Below, in pieces: positions 24,953 through 33,824 of a stretch of 64,000 nt of DNA. Under the pieces are notes generated by a model, which was not told the DNA's origin, made no database searches, and saw nothing but the letters and a program-made list of their open reading frames with translations. Position 1 is the stretch's first letter, and each line of letters starts with the position of its first letter. Source of the DNA: Hyphomicrobiales bacterium (GTDB lineage: Bacteria; Pseudomonadota; Alphaproteobacteria; Rhizobiales; Xanthobacteraceae); contig JACESF010000008.1 in the NCBI GenBank assembly GCA_013911975.1, positions 27,377-91,376 on the forward strand. Reading direction: 5' to 3'. Made by a program: the position numbers and the translations under genes.

Positions 24953-25584
24953 CACGGCTCCTCCACGAGGTGGCGCGCGCCCGCCCGGAAATAGTCGAAG
25001 CCGGTATAAAGCGTGAGCACCGCCGAGACCCAGAGCAGGATCAGGCCGAGAAGGGTGATGCCGGGCACCAGCTTGTCGCCCGCCGGGCCCGCCAGCAGCA
25101 CGCCCACGGACACGAGCTGGAGGGTGGTCTTCCACTTGGCGAGCCGGGAAACCGGCACGCTCACCCGCAGCTCCGCCAGGAACTCCCGAAGTCCCGAGAC
25201 GAGGATCTCACGGCACAGGATGACCACCGCCGCCCAGAGCGACCAGCCGCGGATGGTGCCGTCCGAGGCCAGCATGAGCAGGCTGGTGGAGACCAGCAGC
25301 TTGTCGGCGATGGGGTCCAGCATGCGGCCGATGGCCGATTGCTGCGACAGGGCGCGGGCGAGGTATCCGTCGAAGAAGTCCGTCACCGCCGCCGCGATGA
25401 ACAGGCCGAGCGCCACCCAGCGCAGCCAGACGCCGCCATGGAGGATGTCGGCCCAGAACAGGCACGCGGCCACCAGCGGAACGGCCGCGCAGCGGGAATA
25501 GGTGAGGAGGTTCGGCAGCGACAGGGCGCTTCCCCGCCCGGCAGGGCGTTCTGAGGGGCGTGTCGTGGCGTTGGCCATGTCCAT
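24952..25584 (-). CDS. pgsA: CDP-diacylglycerol--glycerol-3-phosphate 3-phosphatidyltransferase
   Basis: This 210-residue inner-membrane enzyme makes phosphatidylglycerol phosphate from CDP-diacylglycerol and glycerol-3-phosphate. The CDP-alcohol phosphotransferase motif is complete (DFFDGYLAR, then GRMLDPIADK). It has about five membrane segments. I chose ATG 25584 (MDMANATTRPS); an upstream ATG at 25695, overlapping the uvrC stop as ATGA, would add 37 Arg-rich residues, and the choice is uncertain. It lies between uvrC and moaD. Confidence 0.9.
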   Translation of the reverse strand: MDMANATTRPSERPAGRGSALSLPNLLTYSRCAAVPLVAACLFWADILHGGVWLRWVALGLFIAAAVTDFFDGYLARALSQQSAIGRMLDPIADKLLVSTSLLMLASDGTIRGWSLWAAVVILCREILVSGLREFLAELRVSVPVSRLAKWKTTLQLVSVGVLLAGPAGDKLVPGITLLGLILLWVSAVLTLYTGFDYFRAGARHLVEEP

Positions 25585-25691
25585 TCGGTCTGCTCTTCTG
25601 CTGCGGGCGGGCAGCGAGGGGAACTGGGCGGAAATCTGCACCCGGAAGCGGGCGCGGTCGAGGCGGCTGAGCCGGCCTCGACCGGTTTCCG

Positions 25692-27779
25692 TCATTGCGG
25701 CGGCTGTTCGTGGAAATAGCCGTAGATGGCCAGTGCCGTCGAGGCATTGATTCCGGCGACCTGCTCAAGATCGGCCAGGGAGGCGCGCTCGATGGCCTTC
25801 AGGGTGCCGAAATGGCGCAGCAAAGCGCGCTTGCGCGTGGGGCCGACGCCGGGGATCGCCTGGAGGCCAGCTTCGCTGATGGCCTTCTTCCGCCGCGCCC
25901 GGTGGGAGCCGATGGCGAAGCGGTGGGCCTCGTCGCGCAGGCGCTGGATGAAATAAAGCACGGGGTCGCGCGGCTCCATGCGGAACGGCGCGCGGCCGGG
26001 CATGTGGAACAGCTCGCGCCCCGCCTCGCGGTCCATGCCCTTGGCGACGCCCACCATGGGCACATGGGTGACGCCCAATTCCCGCGCCACCTCCAGCGCC
26101 GCGTTGAGCTGGCCCTGGCCGCCGTCGATGAGCACGAGGTCGGGCCAGCCCGTGGCCTCCTCGGGCGCGACGTCCACCGCAGGGACATCGCCCGCCACCA
26201 CGTCCTCGGCCACCACGTCCCCGACCATCTCGGCGTTCTCCTCGGCCGCCGCCGGGGCGGCCTGGGGCGCTTCCTTCAGCAGGCGGGAGAAGCGGCGGTG
26301 GAGCACCTCCCGCATCATGCCGTAATCGTCGCCCGGGGTGATGTGCGCCGACTTGATGTTGAACTTGCGGTACTGATTCTTCCGGAAGCCCTCGGGCCCG
26401 GCCACGATCATGCCGCCCACCGCATTGGTGCCCATGATGTGGGAATTGTCGTAGACCTCGATGCGGCGCGGCGTGGCCGGCAGCCCGAAGGCGGCGGCGA
26501 CGCCCTCCAGCAGGCGGGTCTGGGTGGCGGTCTCCGCGAGCTTGCGGCCCAGCGCCTCGCGCGCGTTCTGAAGCGCATGGTCCACGAGGTCGCGCTTCTC
26601 GCCCCGCTTGGGCGCGGCGATCTCCACCTTGTAGCCGGACCGGGCGGACAGCGCCTCGGAGAGCAGCGCCTGCTCCTCCACGTCGTGGCTCAGCAGCACG
26701 AGGCGCGGGCAGGGCTTGTCCTCGTAGAATTGCGCCAGGAATGCCCCCAGCACCTCCGCTTCGCTGAGCGAGCGGTCGGCGCGCGGATAATAGGCGCGGT
26801 TGCCCCAGTTCTGGCCGGTGCGGAAGAAGAAGACCTCCACGCAGGTGGCCCCGCCCTCCTGGTGGCAGGCGAACACGTCCGCTTCCTCCACCGAGCGCGG
26901 ATTGATGCCCTGGCTGCCCTGCACGGCGGACAAGGCGGCGAGGCGATCGCGCAGGCGCGCGGCGCGCTCGAATTCCAGCGCCTCGGACGCCGCCTCCATC
27001 TCGTGGGCCAGCTCCTCCTTCACGGCGCGCGAGCGGCCGGAGAGGAAGGCCCGCGCCTCGCGCACCAGCTCGGCATAGTCGGAATGGCTCAGCTCGCCGG
27101 TGCAGGGGCCGGAGCAGCGCTTGATCTGGAACAGCAGGCAGGGGCGCGTGCGATTCTCGTAATAGCTGTCCGAGCAGGAGCGCAGCAGGAAGGCGCGCTG
27201 GAGCGCGTTGATGGTGCGGTCCACCGCCCAGACGCTGGCGAAGGGGCCGTAATAATCCCCTGGCCGGCTGCGCGCCCCCCGGTGCTTGGCGATCTGCGGG
27301 GAGACGTGGTCGGCGGTGATGAGGATGTAGGGAAACGACTTGTCGTCGCGCAGCAGCACGTTGAAGCGCGGCTTCAACTGCTTGATGAGGTTGGCTTCCA
27401 GCAGCAGCGCCTCGGGCTCCGTGCGGGTGGAGACGAACTCCATGGCGCAGGTGGCCGCGATCATCCGGGCGATGCGATTCGTATGGCCGATGGGGCGCGT
27501 GTAGCTCAGTACCCGCTTCTTGATGCTCTTGGCCTTGCCCACATAAAGGACAGACCCGTCCGCTGCGATCATGCGGTAGACGCCGGGGCCGAGAGGCGCA
27601 TGGCGCGCCGCCTGGGCGATGGCCGCACGGCCCACTGCCAGCGGGCCATCCTCCACCAGGACGTCTTCTTCAGATTCGATGAGAAGCGGCGCGTCCTCCT
27701 CCGCGTCTGGCGCGTCGGGGGCGAGGGCGGTGGGGTCGATCTCTTCGGCCGGCGGAGACAGGGGAGGGCGGGCGGTCAT
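25692..27779 (-). CDS. uvrC: Excinuclease ABC subunit C
   Basis: This 695-residue protein makes both incisions in nucleotide excision repair with UvrAB. It has an N-terminal extension, a GIY-YIG domain ([20 protein letters not shown]), a [24 protein letters not shown] cysteine region, a UVR motif near [21 protein letters not shown], an RNase H-like C-terminal nuclease ([16 protein letters not shown] and [12 protein letters not shown]) and a helix-hairpin-helix end ([17 protein letters not shown]). A roughly 40-residue acidic, Val/Asp-rich insert (residues about 505-544) splits the nuclease domain. It heads the operon with pgsA-moaD-moaE. Confidence 0.95.
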   Translation of the reverse strand: MTARPPLSPPAEEIDPTALAPDAPDAEEDAPLLIESEEDVLVEDGPLAVGRAAIAQAARHAPLGPGVYRMIAADGSVLYVGKAKSIKKRVLSYTRPIGHTNRIARMIAATCAMEFVSTRTEPEALLLEANLIKQLKPRFNVLLRDDKSFPYILITADHVSPQIAKHRGARSRPGDYYGPFASVWAVDRTINALQRAFLLRSCSDSYYENRTRPCLLFQIKRCSGPCTGELSHSDYAELVREARAFLSGRSRAVKEELAHEMEAASEALEFERAARLRDRLAALSAVQGSQGINPRSVEEADVFACHQEGGATCVEVFFFRTGQNWGNRAYYPRADRSLSEAEVLGAFLAQFYEDKPCPRLVLLSHDVEEQALLSEALSARSGYKVEIAAPKRGEKRDLVDHALQNAREALGRKLAETATQTRLLEGVAAAFGLPATPRRIEVYDNSHIMGTNAVGGMIVAGPEGFRKNQYRKFNIKSAHITPGDDYGMMREVLHRRFSRLLKEAPQAAPAAAEENAEMVGDVVAEDVVAGDVPAVDVAPEEATGWPDLVLIDGGQGQLNAALEVARELGVTHVPMVGVAKGMDREAGRELFHMPGRAPFRMEPRDPVLYFIQRLRDEAHRFAIGSHRARRKKAISEAGLQAIPGVGPTRKRALLRHFGTLKAIERASLADLEQVAGINASTALAIYGYFHEQPPQ

Positions 27780-27839
27780 GCCCCAGAAGTAAGGCGTCGG
27801 GCCCGCGAGGGCCAGAGGCGCCCCGCCGGGGCCTGCGCC

Positions 27840-27880
27840 TTAACCGACTGTTCACCCCAGCTTCTAACCGCTGATTCACC
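27840..27880. promoter_or_regulatory. Two CtrA-like boxes between uvrC and the first outer-membrane barrel gene
   Basis: Two copies of a 16-base motif (TAACCGACTGTTCACC and TAACCGCTGATTCACC) start 24 bases apart. Each reads as [TC]TAA-N7-TTCAC, one or two changes from the CtrA consensus TTAA-N7-TTAAC. They lie in the 214-base divergent gap and could serve either gene. This is a match by eye only. Confidence 0.35.
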
Positions 27881-27993
27881 ACGCTTTCTCATGGTGCGCC
27901 GCAAACGCTTGGTGGCCAGATTTCGTTTGCGATTTCGCCCTAATCCTGGCGGCACGTCACGCGGCACTGCCGTCGGGCTTAAAGGAGTTGACG

Positions 27994-28608
27994 ATGAAAC
28001 ACCGTCTCGTGGCGGGCCTGGCCACGCTGGGGGCGCTGGCGCTTCCCGCCGCCGCCGCCGACATGAACGGCGGCTATGGCTACGGCTACGCCCCCGCGGC
28101 GGCGTCGGCGCCCATGTCGTGGACCGGATTCTATATCGGCGCCAATGCCGGCTACGGCTGGGGCACGGCGGGTCCTTATTCCCCCGGTGGTTTCCTGGGC
28201 GGGCTGCAGGCCGGCTATAACTGGCAGTTCACGGGCTCGGCCTTCGTGGCCGGCCTGGAGACGGACTTCGCCTGGACGGGCATGAACGAGGGGCCGTACA
28301 GCGTCAGCTATATCGGCACCGTGCGGGCGCGCCTCGGATTCGCGTTCGACCGCTTCCTCGCCTACGGCACCGCGGGCCTCGCTTATGGTGCGGGACAATA
28401 TGAAATCGCAGGTCTGAGCAACGATCAGACCCATACTGGCTGGACGCTCGGCGTGGGTGGCGAGTTTGCCCTTGATCGTAACTGGAGCGCTCGCGCTGAA
28501 TATCTGTACGTTGATCTTGGTAGTTCGACATACAATTCTTTAACCGGTCCCGCGTCCCTGGGCTTTGATGGAAACATCATCAGGGGCGGCGTGAACTATC
28601 GTTTCTGA
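27994..28608 (+). CDS. Outer-membrane beta-barrel protein (Omp25/RopB-like), paralogue 1
   Basis: This 204-residue protein has a signal peptide (MKHRLVAGLATLGALALPAAAA) and an eight-stranded barrel pattern: SWTGFYIGANAGYGWG, GGLQAGYNWQF, GTVRARLGFAFDRFLAYGTAGLAYG, ARAEYLYVDLG and a terminal aromatic NYRF for BAM recognition. It belongs with the rhizobial Omp25/Omp31/RopB family. AAAGGAG precedes the ATG. The last third is noticeably lower in GC than the first two thirds. It is the first of three tandem paralogues, and its function is probably structural or surface-exposed. Confidence 0.9.
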   Translation: MKHRLVAGLATLGALALPAAAADMNGGYGYGYAPAAASAPMSWTGFYIGANAGYGWGTAGPYSPGGFLGGLQAGYNWQFTGSAFVAGLETDFAWTGMNEGPYSVSYIGTVRARLGFAFDRFLAYGTAGLAYGAGQYEIAGLSNDQTHTGWTLGVGGEFALDRNWSARAEYLYVDLGSSTYNSLTGPASLGFDGNIIRGGVNYRF

Positions 28609-28667
28609 ACTATTAACGCTGTTAACGTGCGCGGAAGTGACTGTCTGCGAACGATTTGTGACCGGCC

Positions 28668-28696
28668 TTGAACGCTTTTGTGTTCACATGTAGGCT
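28668..28696 (+). promoter_or_regulatory. Candidate promoter of outer-membrane barrel 2
   Basis: TTGAAC and TAGGCT are separated by exactly 17 bases in an AT-richer part of the 208-base gap, about 120 bases before the barrel 2 start. The -35 fits rhizobial CTTGAC-type promoters, while the -10 is weak. TTAACC half-sites lie just downstream at about 28698. Confidence 0.35.
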
Positions 28697-28816
28697 GTTA
28701 ACCACATTCCCGCCTCGTTTTCTTGGGGTGGGTGTTGCGGAAGAGTGACAGACGACCAAGCCGGCCCGGTGTATATCCGAGCCATCGTGTTTCGTATCTC
28801 AACGAAGGGTGTATCC

Positions 28817-29524
28817 ATGTTGAAGCGCGCTCTCGCCGGGGTCTCCGCCCTGGCTCTCCTCGGCGGTGCGGCCTCTGCGGCTGACCTCGCCACCAAGTAT
28901 CCGGTGAAGGCGCCGGTGGTGGTCCCCGTGTTCTCCTGGACCGGCTTCTATATCGGCGCGAACGTCGGCTGGGCCTGGCAGAACAACGACCTCTCCGTGT
29001 CTCCGTCGTTCGGCATCCCTGCCACGAACATCAATGTCGGCTCGTCCAACGGCTTCACCGGTGGTCTGCAGGCTGGCTACAACTGGCAGTTCGCCAACAA
29101 CGTGGTGCTCGGCCTCGAGGCTGACATCAACTGGACCGACCTCGGCAGCAACGGCGTCGTCGTCGTGAGCCCCGGCTTCGGTGTGGCTTCCGGCCTCGCC
29201 ACCGGCTCGATGGACTACCTCGGCACGATCCGCGCTCGCCTCGGCTACGCGTTCGATCGCGTTCTGCCGTACATCACCGGCGGTGTCGCTTACGGCAAGA
29301 CCGACTTCGGCAACATCTATGGTCTCTCCACCTCCGAGACCAACTGGGGCTGGACGATCGGCGCTGGCGTCGAGTACGCCTTCACCAACAACATCACCGC
29401 CAAGCTCGAGTACCTGTACGTCGATCTGAACGGTTCCAACTACACGATCCCGAGCACCCTCGGTTCCGTGGAAGCCGACACCAACACCTCGCTCCTCAAG
29501 GTCGGCGTGAACTACAAGTTCTGA
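28817..29524 (+). CDS. Outer-membrane beta-barrel protein (Omp25/RopB-like), paralogue 2
   Basis: This 235-residue protein has a signal peptide (MLKRALAGVSALALLGGAAS, cut near SAA-DL), then SWTGFYIGANVGWAW, GGLQAGYNWQFANNVVLGLE, GTIRARLGYAFDRVLPYITGG, YLYVDLNGS and a C-terminal VNYKF. Start ATG 28817 fits the signal peptide, and the track's earlier start adds 24 residues. Codon use (GTC, CTC, GGT, TCC) differs from neighbours and looks like that of a highly expressed gene. A strong terminator follows, so it is probably the abundant member of the trio. Confidence 0.92.
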   Translation: MLKRALAGVSALALLGGAASAADLATKYPVKAPVVVPVFSWTGFYIGANVGWAWQNNDLSVSPSFGIPATNINVGSSNGFTGGLQAGYNWQFANNVVLGLEADINWTDLGSNGVVVVSPGFGVASGLATGSMDYLGTIRARLGYAFDRVLPYITGGVAYGKTDFGNIYGLSTSETNWGWTIGAGVEYAFTNNITAKLEYLYVDLNGSNYTIPSTLGSVEADTNTSLLKVGVNYKF

Positions 29525-29550
29525 TCGCTGCCTTTTCGAGACGTGTTGAG

Positions 29551-29578
29551 AACCCCGGGCGAAAGCCCGGGGTTTTTT
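29551..29578 (+). terminator. Rho-independent terminator of outer-membrane barrel 2
   Basis: The hairpin AACCCCGGGC-GAAA-GCCCGGGGTT has a perfect 10-base stem with a stable GAAA loop and is followed directly by TTTT. It lies 26 bases past the stop codon. Confidence 0.92.
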
Positions 29579-29734
29579 GTTGCGCGCCGGAACGAACGCC
29601 CTCCATCGCGGGTTGGCCGACACGGAGAGACCCCGTGGCCGCCACCGCTTCGCCACGCGTGGGTCACGGACCTGCCGAGGTGAAGGTGCATGGATGGCAC
29701 CAGAGCCTGGAATGGCCTGGAAGAGGTGCGTGGA

Positions 29735-30370
29735 ATGAAATCGGTTTTCCTGATCGGGGCAGTGGCGGGCGTGCTGGCGGCTGGACCGGCCTTCGCCGCC
29801 GACCTTGCCCCCGCTGCCGCGATGCCCGTGAAGGCGCCGGTGGCCCAGCCCGCGCCGGTCTTCTCCTGGACCGGATTCTATATCGGCGGCAATGCCGGCT
29901 ATAGCTGGGGCTCCGGCAAGGCCGGCCTCAGCGGCGTCGATCCCGACGGATGGCTGGCCGGCGGCCAGCTCGGCTACAATTACCAGTTCCAGAACAACGT
30001 GCTGGTGGGCCTCGAGGCCGACATCCAGGGCGGCGACGTGAGCGGGAGCACGCTGGGGCTCGACAGCAATCTGGACTATCTCGGCACCGTGCGCGCGCGC
30101 CTCGGCTACGCCATGGACCGCGTGCTGCCTTATGTGACGGGCGGCCTCGCCTATGGGCGCAACTCCATCACCGATTACGGGTTCGAATCGGCTAAGACCC
30201 ATGTGGGCTGGACCGCGGGCGCCGGCATCGAGTATGCGCTGACCAACAACTGGACCGCGCGCGCCGAATATCTCTATACGGACCTTGGTTCGAAGACCTA
30301 CGACAATATCGGCACCGATGCGGGACTGACGAGTTCCAGCGCCAGGCTCGGAATCAATTATAAGTTCTGA
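29735..30370 (+). CDS. Outer-membrane beta-barrel protein (Omp25/RopB-like), paralogue 3
   Basis: This 211-residue protein has a signal peptide (MKSVFLIGAVAGVLAAGPAF, cut near FAA-DL), SWTGFYIGGNAGYSWG, GGQLGYNYQFQNNVLVGLEA, GTVRARLGYAMDRVLPYVTGG, YLYTDLGSKTYDN and a terminal INYKF. ATG 29735 matches the start of the signal peptide and follows GAAGAGG. It is a paralogue of the two upstream genes and has its own terminator. GC content is typical of the region, unlike barrel 2. Confidence 0.9.
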   Translation: MKSVFLIGAVAGVLAAGPAFAADLAPAAAMPVKAPVAQPAPVFSWTGFYIGGNAGYSWGSGKAGLSGVDPDGWLAGGQLGYNYQFQNNVLVGLEADIQGGDVSGSTLGLDSNLDYLGTVRARLGYAMDRVLPYVTGGLAYGRNSITDYGFESAKTHVGWTAGAGIEYALTNNWTARAEYLYTDLGSKTYDNIGTDAGLTSSSARLGINYKF

Positions 30371-30389
30371 TGCCGTAAGGGTCGGTACG

Positions 30390-30419
30390 GGGCGCGTCGG
30401 ATCCCGGGCGCGCCCTTTT
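30390..30419 (+). terminator. Rho-independent terminator of outer-membrane barrel 3
   Basis: GGGCGCG and CGCGCCC form a 7-base stem around a 12-base loop followed by TTTTG, twenty bases after the stop codon. Confidence 0.75.
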
Positions 30420-30576
30420 GCTGTCCGCCGTCCCCGGGATGCCCCGGCGCCGCCGGTAATATGCCGACGCAATTGTTGAACGTTTCCGCACAGCCGGGGG
30501 ACGGCCTGCGTCTCGCTTGCGCCCCGCCTCCCGTGATAGAGCCGGGACAAGTGATTTGTCAGACATGAGGATCGAC

Positions 30577-31563
30577 ATGGCTCAGACCGACACCGCGCGT
30601 CCGCTCCGCGTGGGCGTGGCGGGAATCGGGATCATGGGATCCAACCACGCCCGCGTGCTGGCCGAGCTTCCCGGCGCCGAGCTGGTGGCGATCGCCGATC
30701 CGGACATGGCCCAGGCGGGCCGGGTGGCGAACTTCCTGGGCTGCGAGGCGGTGGAGGACCATCACGCGCTCATCGCGCGCGGGCTCGACGCCATCATCGT
30801 GGCCGCGCCCACCCACCTGCATCATCCGGTGGCGCTGGACATCATCAATTCCGGCACCTCGGTGCTGGTGGAGAAGCCGGTGGCCTCCACGGTGGAGGAG
30901 GGGCGCGAGATCGTGCAGGCCGCGCGGGCGAAGAACGTCACGCTCATGGTCGGCCATGTGGAGCGCTTCAACCCGGCGGTCCAGGCGGTGAAGAAGGCCA
31001 TCGCCAACGAGGAGCTCCTGTCCATCGCCATCACGCGGGTCGGCCCGTTCCCGCCGCGCATGTCCAATGTGGGCGTGGTGATCGACCTCGCGGTGCACGA
31101 CATCGACCTGATCCGCTGGTTCACCGGCTCGGATATCATCGAGGTGCAGCCGCAGACCTCCTCCGCCGTGGCGGAGCGGGAGGACATCGCGCTGCTCCAG
31201 TTCCGCACCGCCTCCGGCGTGCTGGCGCACATCAACACCAACTGGCTCACGCCCTTCAAGGCGCGCACGGTGCATGTCGCCACGCGCAAGAAGTATGTGA
31301 TCGGCGATCTTCTCACCCGTCAGGTGACGGAGTGCTTCGACTACCGGCCCGACGGCTCCTATTCCATGCGCCACCTGCCGGTGGCCTATGCGGAGCCGCT
31401 GCGCGCGGAGCTGGAGCAGTTCCTCGACGCGGTGCGCGGCGGCAAACCGCCGGCCGTGACCGGCGACGAGGGCGTCGCCAGCCTGGAGATCGCCATTTCC
31501 TGCCTCACTGGCCGCTCAGAGGCCAGCCGCTCCTCCGCCGACCGCCGCCGCGCGGTGGGCTGA
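30577..31563 (+). CDS. gnnA: Gfo/Idh/MocA oxidoreductase, probable UDP-GlcNAc 3-dehydrogenase
   Basis: This 328-residue NAD-dependent sugar dehydrogenase has a Rossmann start (RVGVAGIGIMGSNHARVL), the catalytic VEKPVAS motif (Glu99-Lys100-Pro101) and GVVIDLAVHDIDLIRWF. It is directly followed by a sugar aminotransferase. This pairing matches GnnA-GnnB, which oxidise and aminate C3 of UDP-GlcNAc to give the 2,3-diamino sugar of many rhizobial lipid A molecules. ATG 30577 follows GAGGATCGAC. A WlbA-like role in another amino sugar is possible. Confidence 0.75.
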   Translation: MAQTDTARPLRVGVAGIGIMGSNHARVLAELPGAELVAIADPDMAQAGRVANFLGCEAVEDHHALIARGLDAIIVAAPTHLHHPVALDIINSGTSVLVEKPVASTVEEGREIVQAARAKNVTLMVGHVERFNPAVQAVKKAIANEELLSIAITRVGPFPPRMSNVGVVIDLAVHDIDLIRWFTGSDIIEVQPQTSSAVAEREDIALLQFRTASGVLAHINTNWLTPFKARTVHVATRKKYVIGDLLTRQVTECFDYRPDGSYSMRHLPVAYAEPLRAELEQFLDAVRGGKPPAVTGDEGVASLEIAISCLTGRSEASRSSADRRRAVG

Positions 31564-31584
31564 CAACCGAGAATCGAAGGCCGA

Positions 31585-32733
31585 ATGACCACGCATGTGA
31601 CCAGCCAGATGGCCCCCATTCCCTTCATCGACGTCGCCACCCAGCGCGCCCGCCTCGGCGCGCGTATCGACCGGGCGGTGGGCGCGGTCCTGGAAAGCTG
31701 CCGCTTCATCAACGGCCCGGAAGTCTCGATCCTGGAAGAGCAGCTCGCCGCCTTCGCGGGCGCGAAGCACGCCATCGCCTGTTCCAGCGGCACCGATGCG
31801 CTGGCCATGCTCCTGATGGCCTGGGGCATCGGCAAGGGCGACGCGGTGTTCTGCCCGGCCTTCACCTTCTGCGCCACCGCCGAGGTGGTGCCGTGGGTGG
31901 GCGCGACCCCGGTGTTCGTGGACGTGAAGCCCGACACCTTCAACATGGACGCGGACAGCCTGGATCGCGCCGTGGCGGTGGCCAAGGCGGCGGGGCTCAG
32001 CCCCAAGGTGGTCATTCCCGTGGACCTGTTCGGTCAGGCGGCGGACTATGACGCGATCCTGCCGGTGGCGCAGAAGCATGGCCTGAAGGTGCTGTGCGAC
32101 ACTGCTCAGGGCTTCGGCGCCGAATGGCATGGCCGGCGCACGGGCAGCATCGGCGATGCCTCCGCCACCTCCTTCTTCCCCGCCAAGCCGCTCGGCTGCT
32201 ACGGCGACGGCGGCGCGGTCTTCACCGATGACGACGCCCTCGTGCCGGTGCTCAAGAGCGTGCGCGAGCACGGGCAGGGCGTGGACAAGTACGAGAATGT
32301 CCGGATCGGCATGACCGCCCGCCTCGACACCATCCAGGCGGCGGTGCTGATCGAGAAGCTGGACATCTTCCCCGACGAGATCGCCGCCCGCGCGCGCATC
32401 GCGGCGCGCTACAACACGCTCCTGGCGGACGTTGCCATCGTTCCCGCTTTGGCGGAGGGCGCCACTTCCACCTGGGCGCAATACACGATCCGCCTCGCCC
32501 CCGGCCGCCGCGACGCCCTCGCGGACGCGCTGCGCAAGGAGGGCGTGCCCACGGCGGTCTATTACCGGATCCCCATGCACAAGCAGCCGGCCTATGCGTC
32601 GTTCCCGGGGGACAGCCTGCCGGTGAGCGAGGCGCTGTGCGCGGAAGTCATCAGCCTGCCCATGCATGCCTATCTGGACGACGCCACCCAGGACCGCATC
32701 GTCGCCGCCGTCCGCCGCGCTTTGGCGGCGTGA
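31585..32733 (+). CDS. gnnB: DegT/DnrJ/EryC1 aminotransferase, probable UDP-3-keto-GlcNAc aminotransferase
   Basis: This 382-residue PLP enzyme has the family start IPFIDVATQRARLGARI, SSGTDALAMLLMAWGIG, PAFTFCATAEVV, LCDTAQGFGAEW (PLP ring Asp172) and FFPAKPLGCYGDGG (PLP Lys201). It lies 21 bases after the oxidoreductase. Transfer of an amino group to a 3-keto UDP-sugar fits GnnB, making the GlcN3N precursor for lipid A with four amide-linked acyl chains. Absence of an adjacent acetyltransferase argues against a WlbABC-type O-antigen sugar. Confidence 0.76.
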   Translation: MTTHVTSQMAPIPFIDVATQRARLGARIDRAVGAVLESCRFINGPEVSILEEQLAAFAGAKHAIACSSGTDALAMLLMAWGIGKGDAVFCPAFTFCATAEVVPWVGATPVFVDVKPDTFNMDADSLDRAVAVAKAAGLSPKVVIPVDLFGQAADYDAILPVAQKHGLKVLCDTAQGFGAEWHGRRTGSIGDASATSFFPAKPLGCYGDGGAVFTDDDALVPVLKSVREHGQGVDKYENVRIGMTARLDTIQAAVLIEKLDIFPDEIAARARIAARYNTLLADVAIVPALAEGATSTWAQYTIRLAPGRRDALADALRKEGVPTAVYYRIPMHKQPAYASFPGDSLPVSEALCAEVISLPMHAYLDDATQDRIVAAVRRALAA

Positions 32734-32796
32734 GGGCAGGGGGCGCTGGACGGCGGCCTCTCCCGGTCTCGCCCCTTTCCCCCTCCCAACCCTCCC

Positions 32797-33598
32797 CCGC
32801 TTTCCCAGGTCATGGCCGGGCTTGTCCCGGCCATCCACGCGGCTCCGCCTTGTGGTGACGAACGGAAGGGCGTGGATGCCCGGGACAAGCCCGGGCATGA
32901 CGGCTGCAACGGATCGGGACCAGCGGGTTCCTGACTTGCGATGCGTCGGTTCGCTCACCGCTTTCCCATGTCATGGCCGGGCTTGTCCCGGCCATCCACG
33001 CGGCTCCGCCTTGTGGTGGCGAAGGGGAGGGCGTGGATGCCCGGGACAAGCCCGGGCATGACGGCTGCGACGGATCGGGACCAGCGGGTTCCTGATTTGC
33101 GATGCGTCGGTTCGCTCACCGCTTTCCCATGTCATGGCGGGGCTTGTCCCGGCCATCCACGCGGCTCCGCCTTGTGGTGACGAACGGGAGGGCGTGGATG
33201 CCCGGGACAGGCCCGGGCATGACGGCTGCGACGGATCGGGACCGGCGGGTTCCTGACTTGCGATGCGTCAGTTCGCTTACCGCTTTCCCAGGTCATGGCC
33301 GGGCTTGTCCCGGCCATCCACGCGGCTCCGCCTTGTGGTGACGAACGGGAGGGCGTGGGTGCCCGGGTCAAGTCCGGGCATGACGCATGCGACGGATCGG
33401 GACCAGCGGGTTCCTGACTTGCGATGCGTCGGTTCGCTCACCGCTTTCCCAGGTCATGGCCGGGCTTATCCCGACCATCCACGCGGCTCCGCCATGTGGG
33501 GCGAAGGGGGGAGGGCGTGGATGCCCGGGTCAAGCCCGGGCATGACGGCTGCGACCACAATGACGGCGGCGACGGATCGGAACCGGCGGGTTTCTGAG
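32797..33598. repeat. Five tandem copies of a 161-bp palindromic repeat
   Basis: Units start at 32797, 32958, 33119, 33280 and 33441 with exact 161-base periodicity; copy 5 is diverged and has a short internal insertion. Each unit holds a long imperfect inverted repeat: CATGGCCGGGCTTGTCCCGG at the left and CCCGGGACAAGCCCGGGCAT at the right, around a roughly 30-base centre. A 70-base linker containing GATCGGGACCAGCGGGTTCC follows. Substitutions such as GGCC/GGCG and GTGACGAA/GTGGCGAA distinguish copies. The 79-residue ORFs in the track arise from the repeat itself. This array fills most of the 1.09-kb gap between gnnB and murJ; I see no gene there. Confidence 0.96.
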
Positions 33599-33824
33599 CG
33601 GAGATCCCTCCTCGCCCGGCGGCGCATGCCTGCCCGGCATGAGCGCGGGATTGAAGGGCGAGCTGTCCAGAAGAGGGCAGGCGGCGGGCGACGGGCTCGA
33701 TCCTGACCGTTCCGAGACCCGCGCCGCGCGGGGCGCCCTCCACGCCCGGGGCAGATTGCAGCTACACTCCACACCCTGCCTGTTCTAGGCATGTGAGACC
33801 AAGCCACCCCGCGAATCGCGAACC

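Noticed and set aside
27490-27515. GTAGCTCAGT, resembling a tRNA D-arm
   Set aside because: It lies within uvrC coding sequence, with no matching tRNA structure.
30175-30200. GGTTCGAATC, resembling a tRNA T-arm
   Set aside because: It lies inside the third barrel gene in frame, and no acceptor stem or anticodon arm can be formed around it.
32810-33371. Series of 79-residue ORFs on both strands in the repeat array
   Set aside because: They recur with the 161-base period and arise from the palindromic repeat, with no ribosome-binding site or conserved protein pattern.
32797-33598. Possible CRISPR array
   Set aside because: Units are 161 bases and nearly identical throughout, without short repeats separated by unique spacers, and no cas genes are nearby.
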